Below the pieces are notes generated by a model, which saw nothing but the letters and a program-made list of their open reading frames with translations, searched no databases and was not told the DNA's origin. Positions 56,179-64,000 of a DNA stretch of 64,000 nt are shown piece after piece (position 1 is the first letter of the stretch; every line of letters begins with the position of its first letter). This DNA comes from JACOMY01 sp046233115 (GTDB lineage Bacteria > Pseudomonadota > Alphaproteobacteria > Kiloniellales > JACOMY01): assembly GCA_046233115.1 (NCBI GenBank), contig JBJXHM010000013.1, forward strand, positions 62,001-126,000, given 5' to 3'. Made by a program: the position numbers and the translations under genes.

Positions 56179-56675
56179 GACCGCTGCCGGCCCCGCCGCT
56201 GCTCAGCCCGGCCCTGCTCTGCCTGGCCCTCATCTGCCTCGCCTTCTTCGCCGCCGGACCGCTGCAGGCGATCGGCGACCGCGAGCGGCTGAGCGACCCG
56301 GCGCTGGAGGCCAAGGCGCGCGCGATCTTCAAGGAGGTGCGCTGCGTCGTCTGCCAGAACCAGTCGATCGACGACTCGGAGGCGCAGATCGCCAAGGACC
56401 TCAGGATCATCATTCGCGAGCAACTGGTCGACGGCAGGAACGAAGAGCAGATCCTGGGCTTCCTCACCGCCCGCTACGGCGACTACGTGCTGCTGGAGCC
56501 GCCCTTCGAGCTCGACACCCTGCTGCTCTGGCTGACGCCGCCGATCGTGCTGGCGGCCGGCGGCCTGCTGGTCTGGGGCAGCCTGCGCGGTCGGGCCCGC
56601 TCGGCCGAGGCTGCGCCGCTCAGCGCCGATGAGCAGGCGCGGCTGGACAAGCTGCTGGGGTCCGACCGCTCGTGA
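56175..56675 (+). CDS. ccmH: Cytochrome c-type biogenesis protein CcmH
   Basis: 166 aa, exported and anchored. The CcmH redox motif RCVVCQNQSIDDSEAQIAKDLR (LRCxxC-type) is present, followed by FLTARYGDYVLLEPPF and a C-terminal membrane helix. Accepts disulfides from apocytochrome and passes them to CcmG. Confidence 0.96.
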   Translation: MRPLPAPPLLSPALLCLALICLAFFAAGPLQAIGDRERLSDPALEAKARAIFKEVRCVVCQNQSIDDSEAQIAKDLRIIIREQLVDGRNEEQILGFLTARYGDYVLLEPPFELDTLLLWLTPPIVLAAGGLLVWGSLRGRARSAEAAPLSADEQARLDKLLGSDRS

Positions 56676-57508
56676 TGCTCTACATCATCGCCGGCCTGCT
56701 GACGGCCCTGGTGGTCGCCGGCCTGCTGCACCCCCTGCTGCGCCAGCGCCGCGAAACCGAAAGCCGCTCCGCCGAGGAGCTGGAGGTCTACAAGGCCCAG
56801 CTCGCCGACATCGAGCGCGACCTCGCCGCCGGCACCCTGGCGGCCGAAGAGGCGGCAACGGCACGCCGCGAGGTCGAGCACCGGATCCTCGCTGCCGACT
56901 CCGAGCGGCGGCGCCGGGTGACCCAGGGCCGGCCGGCCAAGCGCCTGGCCCTGGTCCTGCTGATCGCGCTGCCGATCGCCGGCCCCGGTCTCTACCTGCT
57001 GCTTGGCAACCCGGACCTGCCGGCCCAGCCGCACGCCGAGCGGCAGGACGTGGCGATGCAGCGGGCGCTCCAGCAGCGCGCGGCCGAGATGCGCGCGGCC
57101 CTGGCCGAAAAGCCCGACGATCCCGACGGCTGGCGCGAGCTGGCCCTGCTGCGGACCATGCTGGGGCAGAGCGGCGCTGCGGCCACGGCTTACCGCCAGG
57201 CGATCGCACAGGGCGCCGATGACGCCCAGGCCTATTCCGCCCTGGCCGAGGCGCTGATCATCCAGGCTTCCGGCCAGGTTAACCTCGAGGCACGCCAGGC
57301 GCTGGCCGAGGCGCTGAAGCGCGACGAGCGCGACCCGCTGGGGCTCTACTACATCGGTCACGCCCTGGAGCAGGATGGGCGTTACGAGACCGCGCTCTCG
57401 CTCTGGCAGGACATGGCCGAGGCACTGCCCGCGGACTCGACCTGGCGCCGCCGCCTGGACCAGGACATCGCACGGGTCAAGGCCCAGATGGCGCAGCAGA
57501 AACAGTAG
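56672..57508 (+). CDS. ccmI: Cytochrome c-type biogenesis protein CcmI (CycH)
   Basis: 278 aa. Two membrane helices in the first ~110 residues with the VYKAQLADIERDLAAGTLAAEEAATARREVEHRIL loop typical of CcmI, then TPR repeats (DDAQAYSALAEAL, DPLGLYYIGHALEQDGRYETALSLWQ). It binds apocytochrome C-termini. Last gene of the ccm operon; a 138-bp gap follows. Confidence 0.93.
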   Translation: MMLYIIAGLLTALVVAGLLHPLLRQRRETESRSAEELEVYKAQLADIERDLAAGTLAAEEAATARREVEHRILAADSERRRRVTQGRPAKRLALVLLIALPIAGPGLYLLLGNPDLPAQPHAERQDVAMQRALQQRAAEMRAALAEKPDDPDGWRELALLRTMLGQSGAAATAYRQAIAQGADDAQAYSALAEALIIQASGQVNLEARQALAEALKRDERDPLGLYYIGHALEQDGRYETALSLWQDMAEALPADSTWRRRLDQDIARVKAQMAQQKQ

Positions 57509-57646
57509 CGGCCGACCTTCCGCCGCGTTGCCGCCGGCCCGTGGCGAAGCGCCCGTCGGCGCCGCCCTCCCTTGCGTGACCTAGGGTGCGAGACTAGGTT
57601 CTCTTTGACCTGCCAAGAAGGCCTTTCAGGGATAGTCTTAGCCGCG

Positions 57647-57946
57647 ATGGACGTCGTACTCATTCCTCTGCTGTCGGTCATTTCCATGGCCATTGAGATC
57701 TACATCTATCTGGTGATCGCCATGGCCATCATGTCCTGGCTGGTCGCCTTCGACGTGATCAACCGGCACAACCAGTTCGTCAGCACGCTCGGCCGTTTCC
57801 TCTGGAAGATCACCGAGCCGCCGCTCAGGCCGATCCGGCGCATCCTGCCCGACCTGGGCGGCATCGACATCTCGCCGATCATCCTGATCCTGGCCCTCTA
57901 CTTCATCCAGGGCATGATCTGGCGCCTGGCCGCCAGCATTGCCTGA
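57647..57946 (+). CDS. YggT family membrane protein
   Basis: 99 aa from ATG 57647. Two hydrophobic helices flank the family motif FLWKITEPPLRPIRRILPDLGGIDISPIILIL. Function not established (linked to osmotic response and cell-division or photosystem biogenesis homologues). Overlaps the DUF167 gene by 8 bp. Confidence 0.9.
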   Translation: MDVVLIPLLSVISMAIEIYIYLVIAMAIMSWLVAFDVINRHNQFVSTLGRFLWKITEPPLRPIRRILPDLGGIDISPIILILALYFIQGMIWRLAASIA

Positions 57947-58274
57947 ACCTGACCAGCCTCACCCCTTCGAGACCTGCGCCGAGGGGCTGCGGCTGGCGGT
58001 GAAGGTGCAGCCCGGCGGCCGCCAGACGGCGCTGGCCGGGCTGGTCGAGCTGGGCGAGGGCAAGGTCGCGCTGAAGGTTCAGCTCACCGCCCCTCCGGCC
58101 GACGGCAAGGCCAACGCCGCGCTGATCGCCCTGCTGGCAAAGCAGTTCGAACTGGCCAAGCGCGACGTCGAGATCCTGCACGGCCAGAGCAACCGCCAGA
58201 AGCTGGTGCTGCTGCGCGGCGACAGCGAGGGGCTGGTCAGGCGGGCAAAAAGCCTCTATTCAGCCCCGCGATAG
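57939..58274 (+). CDS. DUF167 (YggU-like) protein
   Basis: 111 aa with TTG start at 57939 inside the end of yggT. Signature VQPGGRQT, KVQLTAPPADGKANAALIALLAKQF, DVEILHGQSNRQKLVLLRG. YggT-DUF167-FolD adjacency is common in alphaproteobacteria. Function unknown. Confidence 0.88.
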   Translation: MPEPDQPHPFETCAEGLRLAVKVQPGGRQTALAGLVELGEGKVALKVQLTAPPADGKANAALIALLAKQFELAKRDVEILHGQSNRQKLVLLRGDSEGLVRRAKSLYSAPR

Positions 58275-58363
58275 CGTCACATCGAAGCCGCCTGCCCCCG
58301 CCTTCCTGCCGCGGGCGGCCCCAACGACAATAGCGATAGACAACAGAGAATACGGAGGATGCC

Positions 58364-59251
58364 ATGACGGCCACCCTGATCGACGGAAAGGCCTTCGCCG
58401 CCGGCCTGCGGAGCCGCATCGCAACCGAGGTGCAGCGGGTGAAACAGAGCGCCGCCTTCACCCCCGGCCTCGCCGTGGTCCTGGTCGGCGAGGATCCGGC
58501 CAGCCAGGTCTACGTCCGCTCCAAGCACAAGGCGACGGTGGAGGCCGGCATGGCCTCCTTCGAGCACCGCCTGCCGGCCGAAACCGGCCAGGAGGAGCTG
58601 CTCGACCTGATCCGACAGCTCAACGAGGACGGCACGGTCGACGGCATCCTGGTGCAGCTCCCCCTGCCGAAGCAGATCGACGAGCAGGCGGTACTGGCCG
58701 CGATCACGCCGGCCAAGGACGTCGACGGCTTCCATGTGGTGAACGTGGGCAAGCTCGCCACCGGCGCGGCCGACGCCATCGTGCCCTGCACGCCGCTCGG
58801 CTGCCTGATGCTGCTGCGCGACCAGCTCGGCAGCCTCAGCGGCCTCGACGCGGTGGTGATCGGGCGCTCCAACATCGTCGGCAAGCCGATGGCGCAACTG
58901 CTGATCCAGGAGAGCTGCACCGTCACCGTGGCCCACTCGCGCACCCGCGACCTGCCGGCGGTGGTGCGCCGCGCCGACATCGTGGTGGCCGCGGTCGGCC
59001 GGCCGCAGATGGTGCCGGGCGACTGGATCAAGCCGGGCGCCACGGTGATCGACGTTGGCATCAACCGCATCGAGGGCGAGGACGGCAAGAACCGCCTGGT
59101 CGGTGACGTCGACTTCGAGAGCGCCAAGGAGGTGGCCGGCGCCATCACCCCGGTGCCGGGCGGCGTCGGCCCCATGACCATCGCCTGCCTCTTGGCCAAC
59201 ACCCTGACCGCGGCCTGCCTGGCCCGCGGCCTGCCGGCGCCGAAGCTCTAG
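58364..59251 (+). CDS. folD: Bifunctional methylenetetrahydrofolate dehydrogenase/cyclohydrolase FolD
   Basis: 295 aa. Active-site YVRSKHKA (Tyr/Lys), QLPLPKQID, DVDGFHVVNVGKL, PCTPLG, the NADP-binding GRSNIVGKPMAQLL and the C-terminal PVPGGVGPMTIACLLANT. It interconverts 5,10-methylene-THF and 10-formyl-THF. An AGGA-containing site precedes ATG 58364. Confidence 0.97.
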   Translation: MTATLIDGKAFAAGLRSRIATEVQRVKQSAAFTPGLAVVLVGEDPASQVYVRSKHKATVEAGMASFEHRLPAETGQEELLDLIRQLNEDGTVDGILVQLPLPKQIDEQAVLAAITPAKDVDGFHVVNVGKLATGAADAIVPCTPLGCLMLLRDQLGSLSGLDAVVIGRSNIVGKPMAQLLIQESCTVTVAHSRTRDLPAVVRRADIVVAAVGRPQMVPGDWIKPGATVIDVGINRIEGEDGKNRLVGDVDFESAKEVAGAITPVPGGVGPMTIACLLANTLTAACLARGLPAPKL

Positions 59252-59267
59252 CGGGACCGCTGCAGCG

Positions 59268-59798
59268 ATGAGCGACCGCGACCCCGCCGCCTGGCAGGAG
59301 GCGCTCTACCGGACCCTGGTGGCCGGCGGCATCCGCCAGATGTCCTACGTCCCCGATGCCGGCCATGCGCACCTGATCCGCCAACTGGAGGCCGATCCCG
59401 CGGTCGCCTGCACCCTGCTCACCACCGAGGAGGAGGGCATCGCGCTCGCGGCCGGCGCCTGGCTGGGCGGCCAGCGTTCGGTGCTGCTGATGCAGTCCAG
59501 CGGCGCCGGCAACTGTGCCAACATGCTGTCCCTGATGGCCACCTGCCGCTTCCCTTTCCTCACCCTGGTGACCATGCGGGGCGAGTGGGCCGAGTTCAAT
59601 CCCTGGCAGTATCCCATGGGCGAGGCGACGCCGAGCCTCTTCGAGCTGATGGGCGTCACCGTCTTCCGGGTCGAGCAGGCCGAGGAGGCTGCCGAGACCC
59701 TGGAGGCCGCGATCGCCATGGCCTTCGAGGCCGACCGTCGGGTGGCGCTGCTGCTGTCGCAGCGCCTGATCGGCCGCAAGAAGTGGACCGAGAAATGA
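59268..59798 (+). CDS. TPP-dependent decarboxylase alpha subunit (sulfopyruvate/phosphonopyruvate decarboxylase-like)
   Basis: 176 aa, the PYR domain of a TPP enzyme encoded as a separate subunit. TTEEEGIALAAGAWLGG contains the catalytic Glu that activates TPP; LMQSSGAGNCANMLSLM and MRGEWAEFNPWQYPMG follow as in ComD-like proteins. Overlaps the beta-subunit gene (ATGA). It would form the active site with the other chain. The substrate, an alpha-keto acid, is not certain. Confidence 0.85.
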   Translation: MSDRDPAAWQEALYRTLVAGGIRQMSYVPDAGHAHLIRQLEADPAVACTLLTTEEEGIALAAGAWLGGQRSVLLMQSSGAGNCANMLSLMATCRFPFLTLVTMRGEWAEFNPWQYPMGEATPSLFELMGVTVFRVEQAEEAAETLEAAIAMAFEADRRVALLLSQRLIGRKKWTEK

Positions 59799-60391
59799 CC
59801 GTGATGGACCGCAGAGAGGCCGTCCGTGCCCTGACCGAGGGCGTGACCGGAGTCCTGGGCGAGGAGGTCCTGGTCGTCAGCGGCCTGGGCTCGCCCAGCT
59901 ACGACCTCTTCGCCGCCGGCGACCGCGAGCTGAACTTCTACCTCTGGGGTGCCATGGGCGGGGCGGCGATGATGGGTCTGGGCCTGGCCCTGGCCCAGCC
60001 GGACCGGCCGGTGCTGGTGCTGACCGGCGACGGCGAGGCGCTGATGGGGCTGGGGGCGCTCGCCACCATCGCGGTGCGCCGCCCGACCAACCTGACCCTC
60101 GCGGTGCTGGACAACGGCCACTACGGCGAGACCGGCATGCAGCGGAGCCACAGCGGCCAGGGCGTGCCGCTGCACGACATCGCCACCGCCGCCGGCTTCC
60201 CGCAGGCCGTCGAGCTGACCGACCTGGACCAGGTGGCGCGCTTCGCCCCGGAGATCCTGGAGCTGGACAGCGGCCCGCGCTTCGCCACGCTCCGGATCGC
60301 CGCCGAGGAGCAGCCGCGCTGCCTGCCGCCGCGCGACGGCGTCCACCTGAAGAACCGCTTCCGCGCGGCCCTGGGACTGCCGGTGACCTGA
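59795..60391 (+). CDS. TPP-dependent decarboxylase beta subunit (ComE-like)
   Basis: 198 aa, the PP domain. The TPP/Mg motif GDGEALMGLGALATIAVRRPTNLTLAVLDNGHYGETG (GDG...N) is clear, as is NFYLWGAMGGAAMMGLGLALAQ. Together with the upstream gene it matches split sulfopyruvate/phosphonopyruvate decarboxylase-type enzymes. With DmdA-like and Sox genes in the window, organosulfur turnover is an attractive but unproven role. Confidence 0.86.
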   Translation: MTVMDRREAVRALTEGVTGVLGEEVLVVSGLGSPSYDLFAAGDRELNFYLWGAMGGAAMMGLGLALAQPDRPVLVLTGDGEALMGLGALATIAVRRPTNLTLAVLDNGHYGETGMQRSHSGQGVPLHDIATAAGFPQAVELTDLDQVARFAPEILELDSGPRFATLRIAAEEQPRCLPPRDGVHLKNRFRAALGLPVT

Positions 60392-60487
60392 GCCCCTTTG
60401 CCATGCGGCTTGTGGGTGCCAAGTCCCTTGGTTTTGGTCATTGATCGCCGGCGGATCATGCGCTAGCTTCCGCGCCTTCCTCGAGGA

Positions 60488-60580
60488 GGATGGGTGGCCG
60501 AGTGGTTGAAGGCGCACGCCTGGAACGCGTGTATACGGTGTTGAGTCGTATCGTGGGTTCGAATCCCACCCCATCCGCCA
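60488..60580 (+). tRNA. tRNA-Ser (GGA)
   Basis: 93 nt, class II with a long variable arm. The acceptor GGATGGG pairs with CCCATCC, then G and encoded CCA. Anticodon stem CACGC/GCGTG with loop CTGGAAC gives GGA. The T-loop is TTCGAAT. Confidence 0.96.
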
Positions 60581-60764
60581 TTGGCACGGCGCGTCCCGCG
60601 CGCCAAAGCTTCCCCTAGAACAGATCGCACCGCACGGACGGCCGCGGGGTTGATCGCTGTCCTGACCGGCGGCATGGTCGGTGGTGGAATGTTTAGGAAG
60701 CCCCAGTATCCTCCCCGACCACCAGTGAAGGGCTGGTCTCCCCCGGCGAGCAGCGGTGCGTGTC

Positions 60765-61907
60765 ATGACGCGCCCGGATGACGTCGGCTTCGGTACGCAG
60801 ATCCGCAGGTCGCCTTTCTTCGACGCGACCCTACGCTGGGGCGCCAAGGGCTTCTCCGTCTACAATCACATGTACATCCCGCGCGATTTCGGCGACCCGG
60901 AGCAGAACTTCTGGAACCTGGTGAAGACCGCGATCCTCTGCGATGTCGCGGTGGAGCGCCAGGTCGAGATCACCGGGCCCGATGCCGCCGCCTTCGTCCA
61001 GATGCTGACGCCGCGCAACCTCTCGAAGATGGCGGTGGGGCAGTGCAAGTACATCCTCATCACCAATACCGAGGGCGGCATCCTGAACGACCCCGTCCTG
61101 CTGCGGCTCGCCAGCGACCACTTCTGGCTGTCGCTCGCCGACAGCGACATCCTGCTCTGGGCGCAGGGGGTCGCCGTCCATGCCGGCGTGGAGGTGACGA
61201 TCCGCGAGCCGGATGTGTCGCCGCTGCAGCTCCAGGGGCCGAAGTCTGGTGCGGTGATGCAGGCCCTCTTCGGAGAAACCATCGCCGACCTGCGGTATTA
61301 CTGGCTGCGCGAGCTGGAGCTGGACGGCATTCCGCTGGTGGTCTCGCGCACCGGCTGGTCGAGCGAGCTGGGCTACGAGATCTTCCTGCGCGACGGCGCG
61401 CGCGGCGACGACCTGTGGGAAAGGATCATGGCGGCGGGACAGCCCTTCGGGCTGAAGCCCGGGCATACCTCCACCATCCGGCGCGTCGAGGGTGCCATGC
61501 TCTCCTATCACGCCGACGCGGACAGCAGCACCAACCCCTATGAGCTCGGCCTGGACCGGCTGGTCGACCTGGAGATGGAGGCGGACTTCATCGGCAAGGC
61601 CGCCCTGCGCCGGATCCGCGAGCACGGGGTAGAGCGCAAACAGGTCGGCCTGCGCATCGACGGCGCCCGCCTCGCGGGACCGAACACCACCTTCTGGCCC
61701 ATTCGCAAGGACGGAGAGGGCATTGGCAAGGTCACCTCCGCCGTCTACTCGCCGCGGCTCAAGCAGAACATCGCGCTGGCGATGGTCGCGACCGAGGCGG
61801 CGCGGATCGGCTCGGAGCTCGAGGTCCTGATGTCCACTGGCCCCGCCCGCGCCATCGTCGTGGAACGCCCCTTCTTCGATCCGAAGAAGACGATCGCGGT
61901 CGCCTGA
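60765..61907 (+). CDS. DmdA-like GcvT-family demethylase/aminomethyltransferase
   Basis: 380 aa from ATG 60765 (an in-frame GTG lies 9 bases upstream; neither has a strong ribosome-binding site). GcvT fold: VYNHMYIPRDFGDPEQNFWNL, CDVAVERQVEITGPDAAAFVQMLTPRNL, GGILNDPVLLRLASDHFWLSLADSDILLW, VSPLQLQGPKSGAVM. These match dimethylsulfoniopropionate demethylase DmdA more closely than glycine-cleavage T protein. It would transfer a methyl group to tetrahydrofolate, fitting folD 1.5 kb upstream. True DMSP specificity needs testing, because related clades use other methylated compounds. Confidence 0.78.
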   Translation: MTRPDDVGFGTQIRRSPFFDATLRWGAKGFSVYNHMYIPRDFGDPEQNFWNLVKTAILCDVAVERQVEITGPDAAAFVQMLTPRNLSKMAVGQCKYILITNTEGGILNDPVLLRLASDHFWLSLADSDILLWAQGVAVHAGVEVTIREPDVSPLQLQGPKSGAVMQALFGETIADLRYYWLRELELDGIPLVVSRTGWSSELGYEIFLRDGARGDDLWERIMAAGQPFGLKPGHTSTIRRVEGAMLSYHADADSSTNPYELGLDRLVDLEMEADFIGKAALRRIREHGVERKQVGLRIDGARLAGPNTTFWPIRKDGEGIGKVTSAVYSPRLKQNIALAMVATEAARIGSELEVLMSTGPARAIVVERPFFDPKKTIAVA

Positions 61908-61950
61908 TCGCCCCGCCCGCTCCGGAGGATGCTCCAGCGCGCCGATCGGC

Positions 61951-61982
61951 TTGACTCTATTTTAAAATGGCTATTATATAAT
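61951..61982 (+). promoter_or_regulatory. AT-rich promoter of the tetR gene
   Basis: TTGACT (61951-61956) and TATATAAT (61975-61982) resemble -35/-10 boxes with ~18-base spacing. The flanking TTTTAAAA and TTTAAAA runs make this the most AT-rich short stretch nearby and could hold the TetR operator. Confidence 0.5.
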
Positions 61983-62008
61983 GTTCACTTTAAAACGGAG
62001 ACCCCGAG

Positions 62009-62560
62009 TTGGCGCGCCCACGTACCTACGACCAAGACCAGGTTTTGACCGCAGCCATGCATGCCTTTCGCCAGCAGGGTTATGCGGCGACGTCGGTGCG
62101 CGACCTGGAGGCCGCGACCGGGCTGACGTCAGGCAGCCTCTACAACAGCTATGGCGACAAGCAGGGGCTCTTCGCCGCCGCCGGCGCCCACTATCTGCGC
62201 AAGGTGGTGGACCGGCGGCTCAGCACCTACTGCCCGGAAGGCTCCGGCCTTGCGGGGCTGCGCGCGCTCTTCCTCTCCACCCTCGTCGAGCCCGGTGGCG
62301 GCTGTCTCATCACCAACTGCGCCATCGAGTTCGGCGCCGCAGACGCGCCGGAGGTCGTCACGGCCGGGCTGTCGGTGTTGAAAGCGGCCTTCAAGGAGCG
62401 TCTCGGCGGCGGTGAGGAAGCGGACGCGCGGGCCGAAGTCCTGCTCACGCTCTATCAGGGCCTGCTCGTCCTGGTGCGCGCCGGCTACGACGCGCGCGCC
62501 CTGGAACGCATGATTTCTGAGTTCTTCGAGACCTTGTCTACATCTGCGAAAACGGAGTGA
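62009..62560 (+). CDS. TetR/AcrR-family transcriptional regulator
   Basis: 183 aa from TTG 62009, chosen because MARPRTYD matches the family N-terminus and GGAG lies 8 bases upstream. HTH at residues ~8-55 (AMHAFRQQGYAATSVRDLEAATGLTSGSLYNSYGDKQGLF). The ligand domain contains GGCLITNCAIE, as in AcrR-like regulators that sense small reactive or chlorinated compounds. It heads a unit with the NTF2-like and haloalkane dehalogenase genes. Confidence 0.9.
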   Translation: MARPRTYDQDQVLTAAMHAFRQQGYAATSVRDLEAATGLTSGSLYNSYGDKQGLFAAAGAHYLRKVVDRRLSTYCPEGSGLAGLRALFLSTLVEPGGGCLITNCAIEFGAADAPEVVTAGLSVLKAAFKERLGGGEEADARAEVLLTLYQGLLVLVRAGYDARALERMISEFFETLSTSAKTE

Positions 62561-62564
62561 TGCG

Positions 62565-62921
62565 ATGGATGCCACTGCGCTCTGGCCCCGCTACGCCAAG
62601 ATCTGGTCGGCCGACCGGGAGACCCGGCAACGCGAGCTGCAGGCCTGCCTGGCGGAGGACGCCACCTATTGCGATCCCAACGGACGGTTGTCGGGCCGGG
62701 CGGCCCTGTCGGACTACATGGGCGGCTTCCAGGAGGCCTTCCCCGATGGCGGGTTCAGGATCATCGAGGTCATCGCGCATGACGGCGGATCGCTGGCGCG
62801 CTGGCTGCAGTATGGCGCGGACGGGACGACGCTCCACCAGGGCACCAGCTTCGCCACCCACGACGCGGACGGCCGGCTGCAGACCATCAACGGCTTCTTC
62901 CCGATCGCAGCACAGGGCTGA
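62565..62921 (+). CDS. NTF2-like (SnoaL-type) protein
   Basis: 118 aa, starts 4 bases after the tetR stop. Pattern DATYCDPNGRLSGRAALSDYMGGFQEAFPDGGF and the final NGFFP are typical of SnoaL-like NTF2 folds, which act as small isomerases, hydrolases or binding proteins. No substrate can be assigned. Confidence 0.82.
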   Translation: MDATALWPRYAKIWSADRETRQRELQACLAEDATYCDPNGRLSGRAALSDYMGGFQEAFPDGGFRIIEVIAHDGGSLARWLQYGADGTTLHQGTSFATHDADGRLQTINGFFPIAAQG

Positions 62922-62974
62922 CCGGCCGACGCCGCGCAACCCGGATCAAATCCAACCTGTCGGAGGAACACCCC

Positions 62975-63880
62975 ATGACCGCCCTGTCAGAAGAGTCGCG
63001 CTACCGGAAATCCTTCCGCGAGGTCTTGGGGAAGCGCATGGCCTACATAGAGGTCGGCAGCGGCGATCCGATCCTGTTCCTGCACGGCAACCCGACCTCC
63101 TCCTTTCTCTGGCGGAACGTCATGCCGCACCTGGAGGGCCAGGGCCGGCTGATCGCGCCCGACCTCATCGGCATGGGCGATTCCGACAAGCTGGAGGACA
63201 GCGGTCCCGACCGCTACGGCTTCGTCGAGCACAGCCGGTACCTCTTCGCCCTGCTCGAGGCCCTAGAGGTCACGGACAGGGTCACCCTGGTCATCCATGA
63301 CTGGGGCTCCGCCCTGGGGTTCCACTGGGCGCATCAGCATCCCGCGGCGATCAAAGGCATCGCCTTCATGGAGGGCATCGTCGCGCCCTTCCCGGACTGG
63401 GAGGCCTTTCCCGAGCGCGCACGGCCGATCTTTCAGGCCTTCCGCTCCGACGCGGGCGAGGAGATGATCCTGCAGCACAACGCCTTCATCGAGCGGGTGC
63501 TGCCGGGCTCCATCCTGCGGGACCTCAGCGAGGCGGAGATGGCCGAATACCGGCGGCCCTTCTCCACGCCGGGCGAAGGGCGCCGCCCGACCCTGACCTG
63601 GCCACGGCAGATCCCGATCGGCGGCGAGCCGGCGGAGGTCACCGAGATCGTGGCGGCCTACAGCGCCTGGCTGGCGGGAACGACCTTCCCGAAGCTCTTC
63701 GTCAATGCCGAGCCGGGGGCCATCATCCAGGATCCCCAGCGGGCCCTGGTACGCTCCTGGCCGGCGCTCTCCGAGGTAACGGTCAAGGGCAGCCACTTCA
63801 TCCAGGAGGACTCCCCGCACGAGATCGGCCAGGCCGTCTCGGCCTGGCTGCAGGCGATCGAGCGCGCGACGGCAGGGTGA
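62975..63880 (+). CDS. Haloalkane dehalogenase (HLD-II/LinB-DhaA type)
   Basis: 301 aa alpha/beta hydrolase. Catalytic residues by motif: nucleophile D109 in VIHDWGSALGF, acid E133 in FMEGIVAP, base H274 in KGSHFIQEDSP. The halide-stabilising pair is N39 (FLHGNPTSSFLWRN) and W110. The Asp-Glu-His layout is that of subfamily II (LinB, DhaA). Hydrolyses a carbon-halogen bond to an alcohol and halide in the cytoplasm. AGGA precedes the ATG. Co-directional with tetR and the NTF2-like gene. Confidence 0.94.
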   Translation: MTALSEESRYRKSFREVLGKRMAYIEVGSGDPILFLHGNPTSSFLWRNVMPHLEGQGRLIAPDLIGMGDSDKLEDSGPDRYGFVEHSRYLFALLEALEVTDRVTLVIHDWGSALGFHWAHQHPAAIKGIAFMEGIVAPFPDWEAFPERARPIFQAFRSDAGEEMILQHNAFIERVLPGSILRDLSEAEMAEYRRPFSTPGEGRRPTLTWPRQIPIGGEPAEVTEIVAAYSAWLAGTTFPKLFVNAEPGAIIQDPQRALVRSWPALSEVTVKGSHFIQEDSPHEIGQAVSAWLQAIERATAG

Positions 63881-63907
63881 CGTCCGGCCGCTAGAGCGGC
63901 TTCCCCT

Positions 63908-64000
63908 TCATTCGATGAAGCAGTAGAGCATCGCCACCGTGAAGCTCTCGCGCAGCCGGTTGCCGGTGCGCTGCAGGGTCTCCGCCGTCAGCGCCGGGGT
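63908..64000 (-). CDS. 3' end of an unidentified gene, cut by window edge
   Basis: The minus strand reads TPALTAETLQRTGNRLRESFTVAMLYCFIE and stops at TGA (63908-63910). Codon use is like the neighbours and the composition looks natural, but ~30 residues are too few to name a family. It is convergent with the dehalogenase gene. Confidence 0.5.
   Translation of the reverse strand, partial: TPALTAETLQRTGNRLRESFTVAMLYCFIE

Overview
The window reads as chromosome from a high-GC, chemoorganotrophic alphaproteobacterium. The Rhodospirillales / Kiloniellales neighbourhood is my inference, based on the Sox remnant at the left edge, a ClpS-ClpA pair, a complete ccmABCDEFGHI cytochrome c maturation operon, many CoA-ester catabolic genes, and CCA-encoding tRNA genes. 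I could not run a search, so gene names rest on motifs and remembered family sequences.

Layout. (1) 1-1295: 3' end of a sulfur-oxidation locus (soxC end, short monoheme soxD). (2) 1384-5090: a small, partly AT-richer accessory patch holding a VapD-type toxin with an overlapping partner gene, an AlbA/Schlafen-like ATPase, an IS481-type element whose transposase has lost a catalytic Asp, and a Fic remnant cut by the IS end. (3) 5226-10939: clpS-clpA, an MFS transporter, a PLP decarboxylase. (4) 11031-17441: a catabolic transport unit on the minus strand (carboxymuconolactone-decarboxylase-like protein, periplasmic binding protein, sugar-type ABC ATPase, two permeases, GntR/FCD regulator). (5) 17555-20789: a dispersed hairpin repeat, two membrane proteins and a LysR regulator. 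(6) 20902-41610: an accessory region dominated by RTX-like proteins made almost wholly of repeats: three large ones (801, 1320 and 1013 aa), one of 298 aa, a truncated 68-aa one and a decayed inverted fragment. chrBA (chromate resistance), an AI-2E-type permease, a lipase, a membrane-inserted phosphoesterase and an acyl-CoA ligase/enoyl-CoA hydratase/TetR set are interleaved. An endonuclease I remnant and tRNA-Arg close it. (7) 42304-50285: a lipoprotein, a DUF4864 protein, a four-gene acyl-CoA dehydrogenase operon and an SGNH-like/GSCFA pair. (8) 50546-60391: ccmA-I, yggT, a DUF167 gene, folD and a split TPP decarboxylase. (9) 60488-64000: tRNA-Ser, a DmdA-like demethylase, TetR, an NTF2-like protein, a haloalkane dehalogenase and a clipped gene.

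The most unusual content is the RTX family. Instead of a uniform nonapeptide, the repeats mostly alternate 9- and 10-residue units, giving a 19-residue (57-bp) period in all four longer proteins. The largest contains an internal duplication of about 420 residues. The last ~1.08 kb of the second and third genes are collinear and nearly identical, so they form direct repeats that bracket chrBA. None carries a recognisable enzymatic domain, and no type I secretion genes lie in the window. Other distinctive items are a dispersed two-hairpin element with compensatory changes that supplies stop codons to genes, a 14-bp tandem expansion inside a conserved enzyme motif that keeps frame, and a cruciform-type repeat near 44.1 kb.
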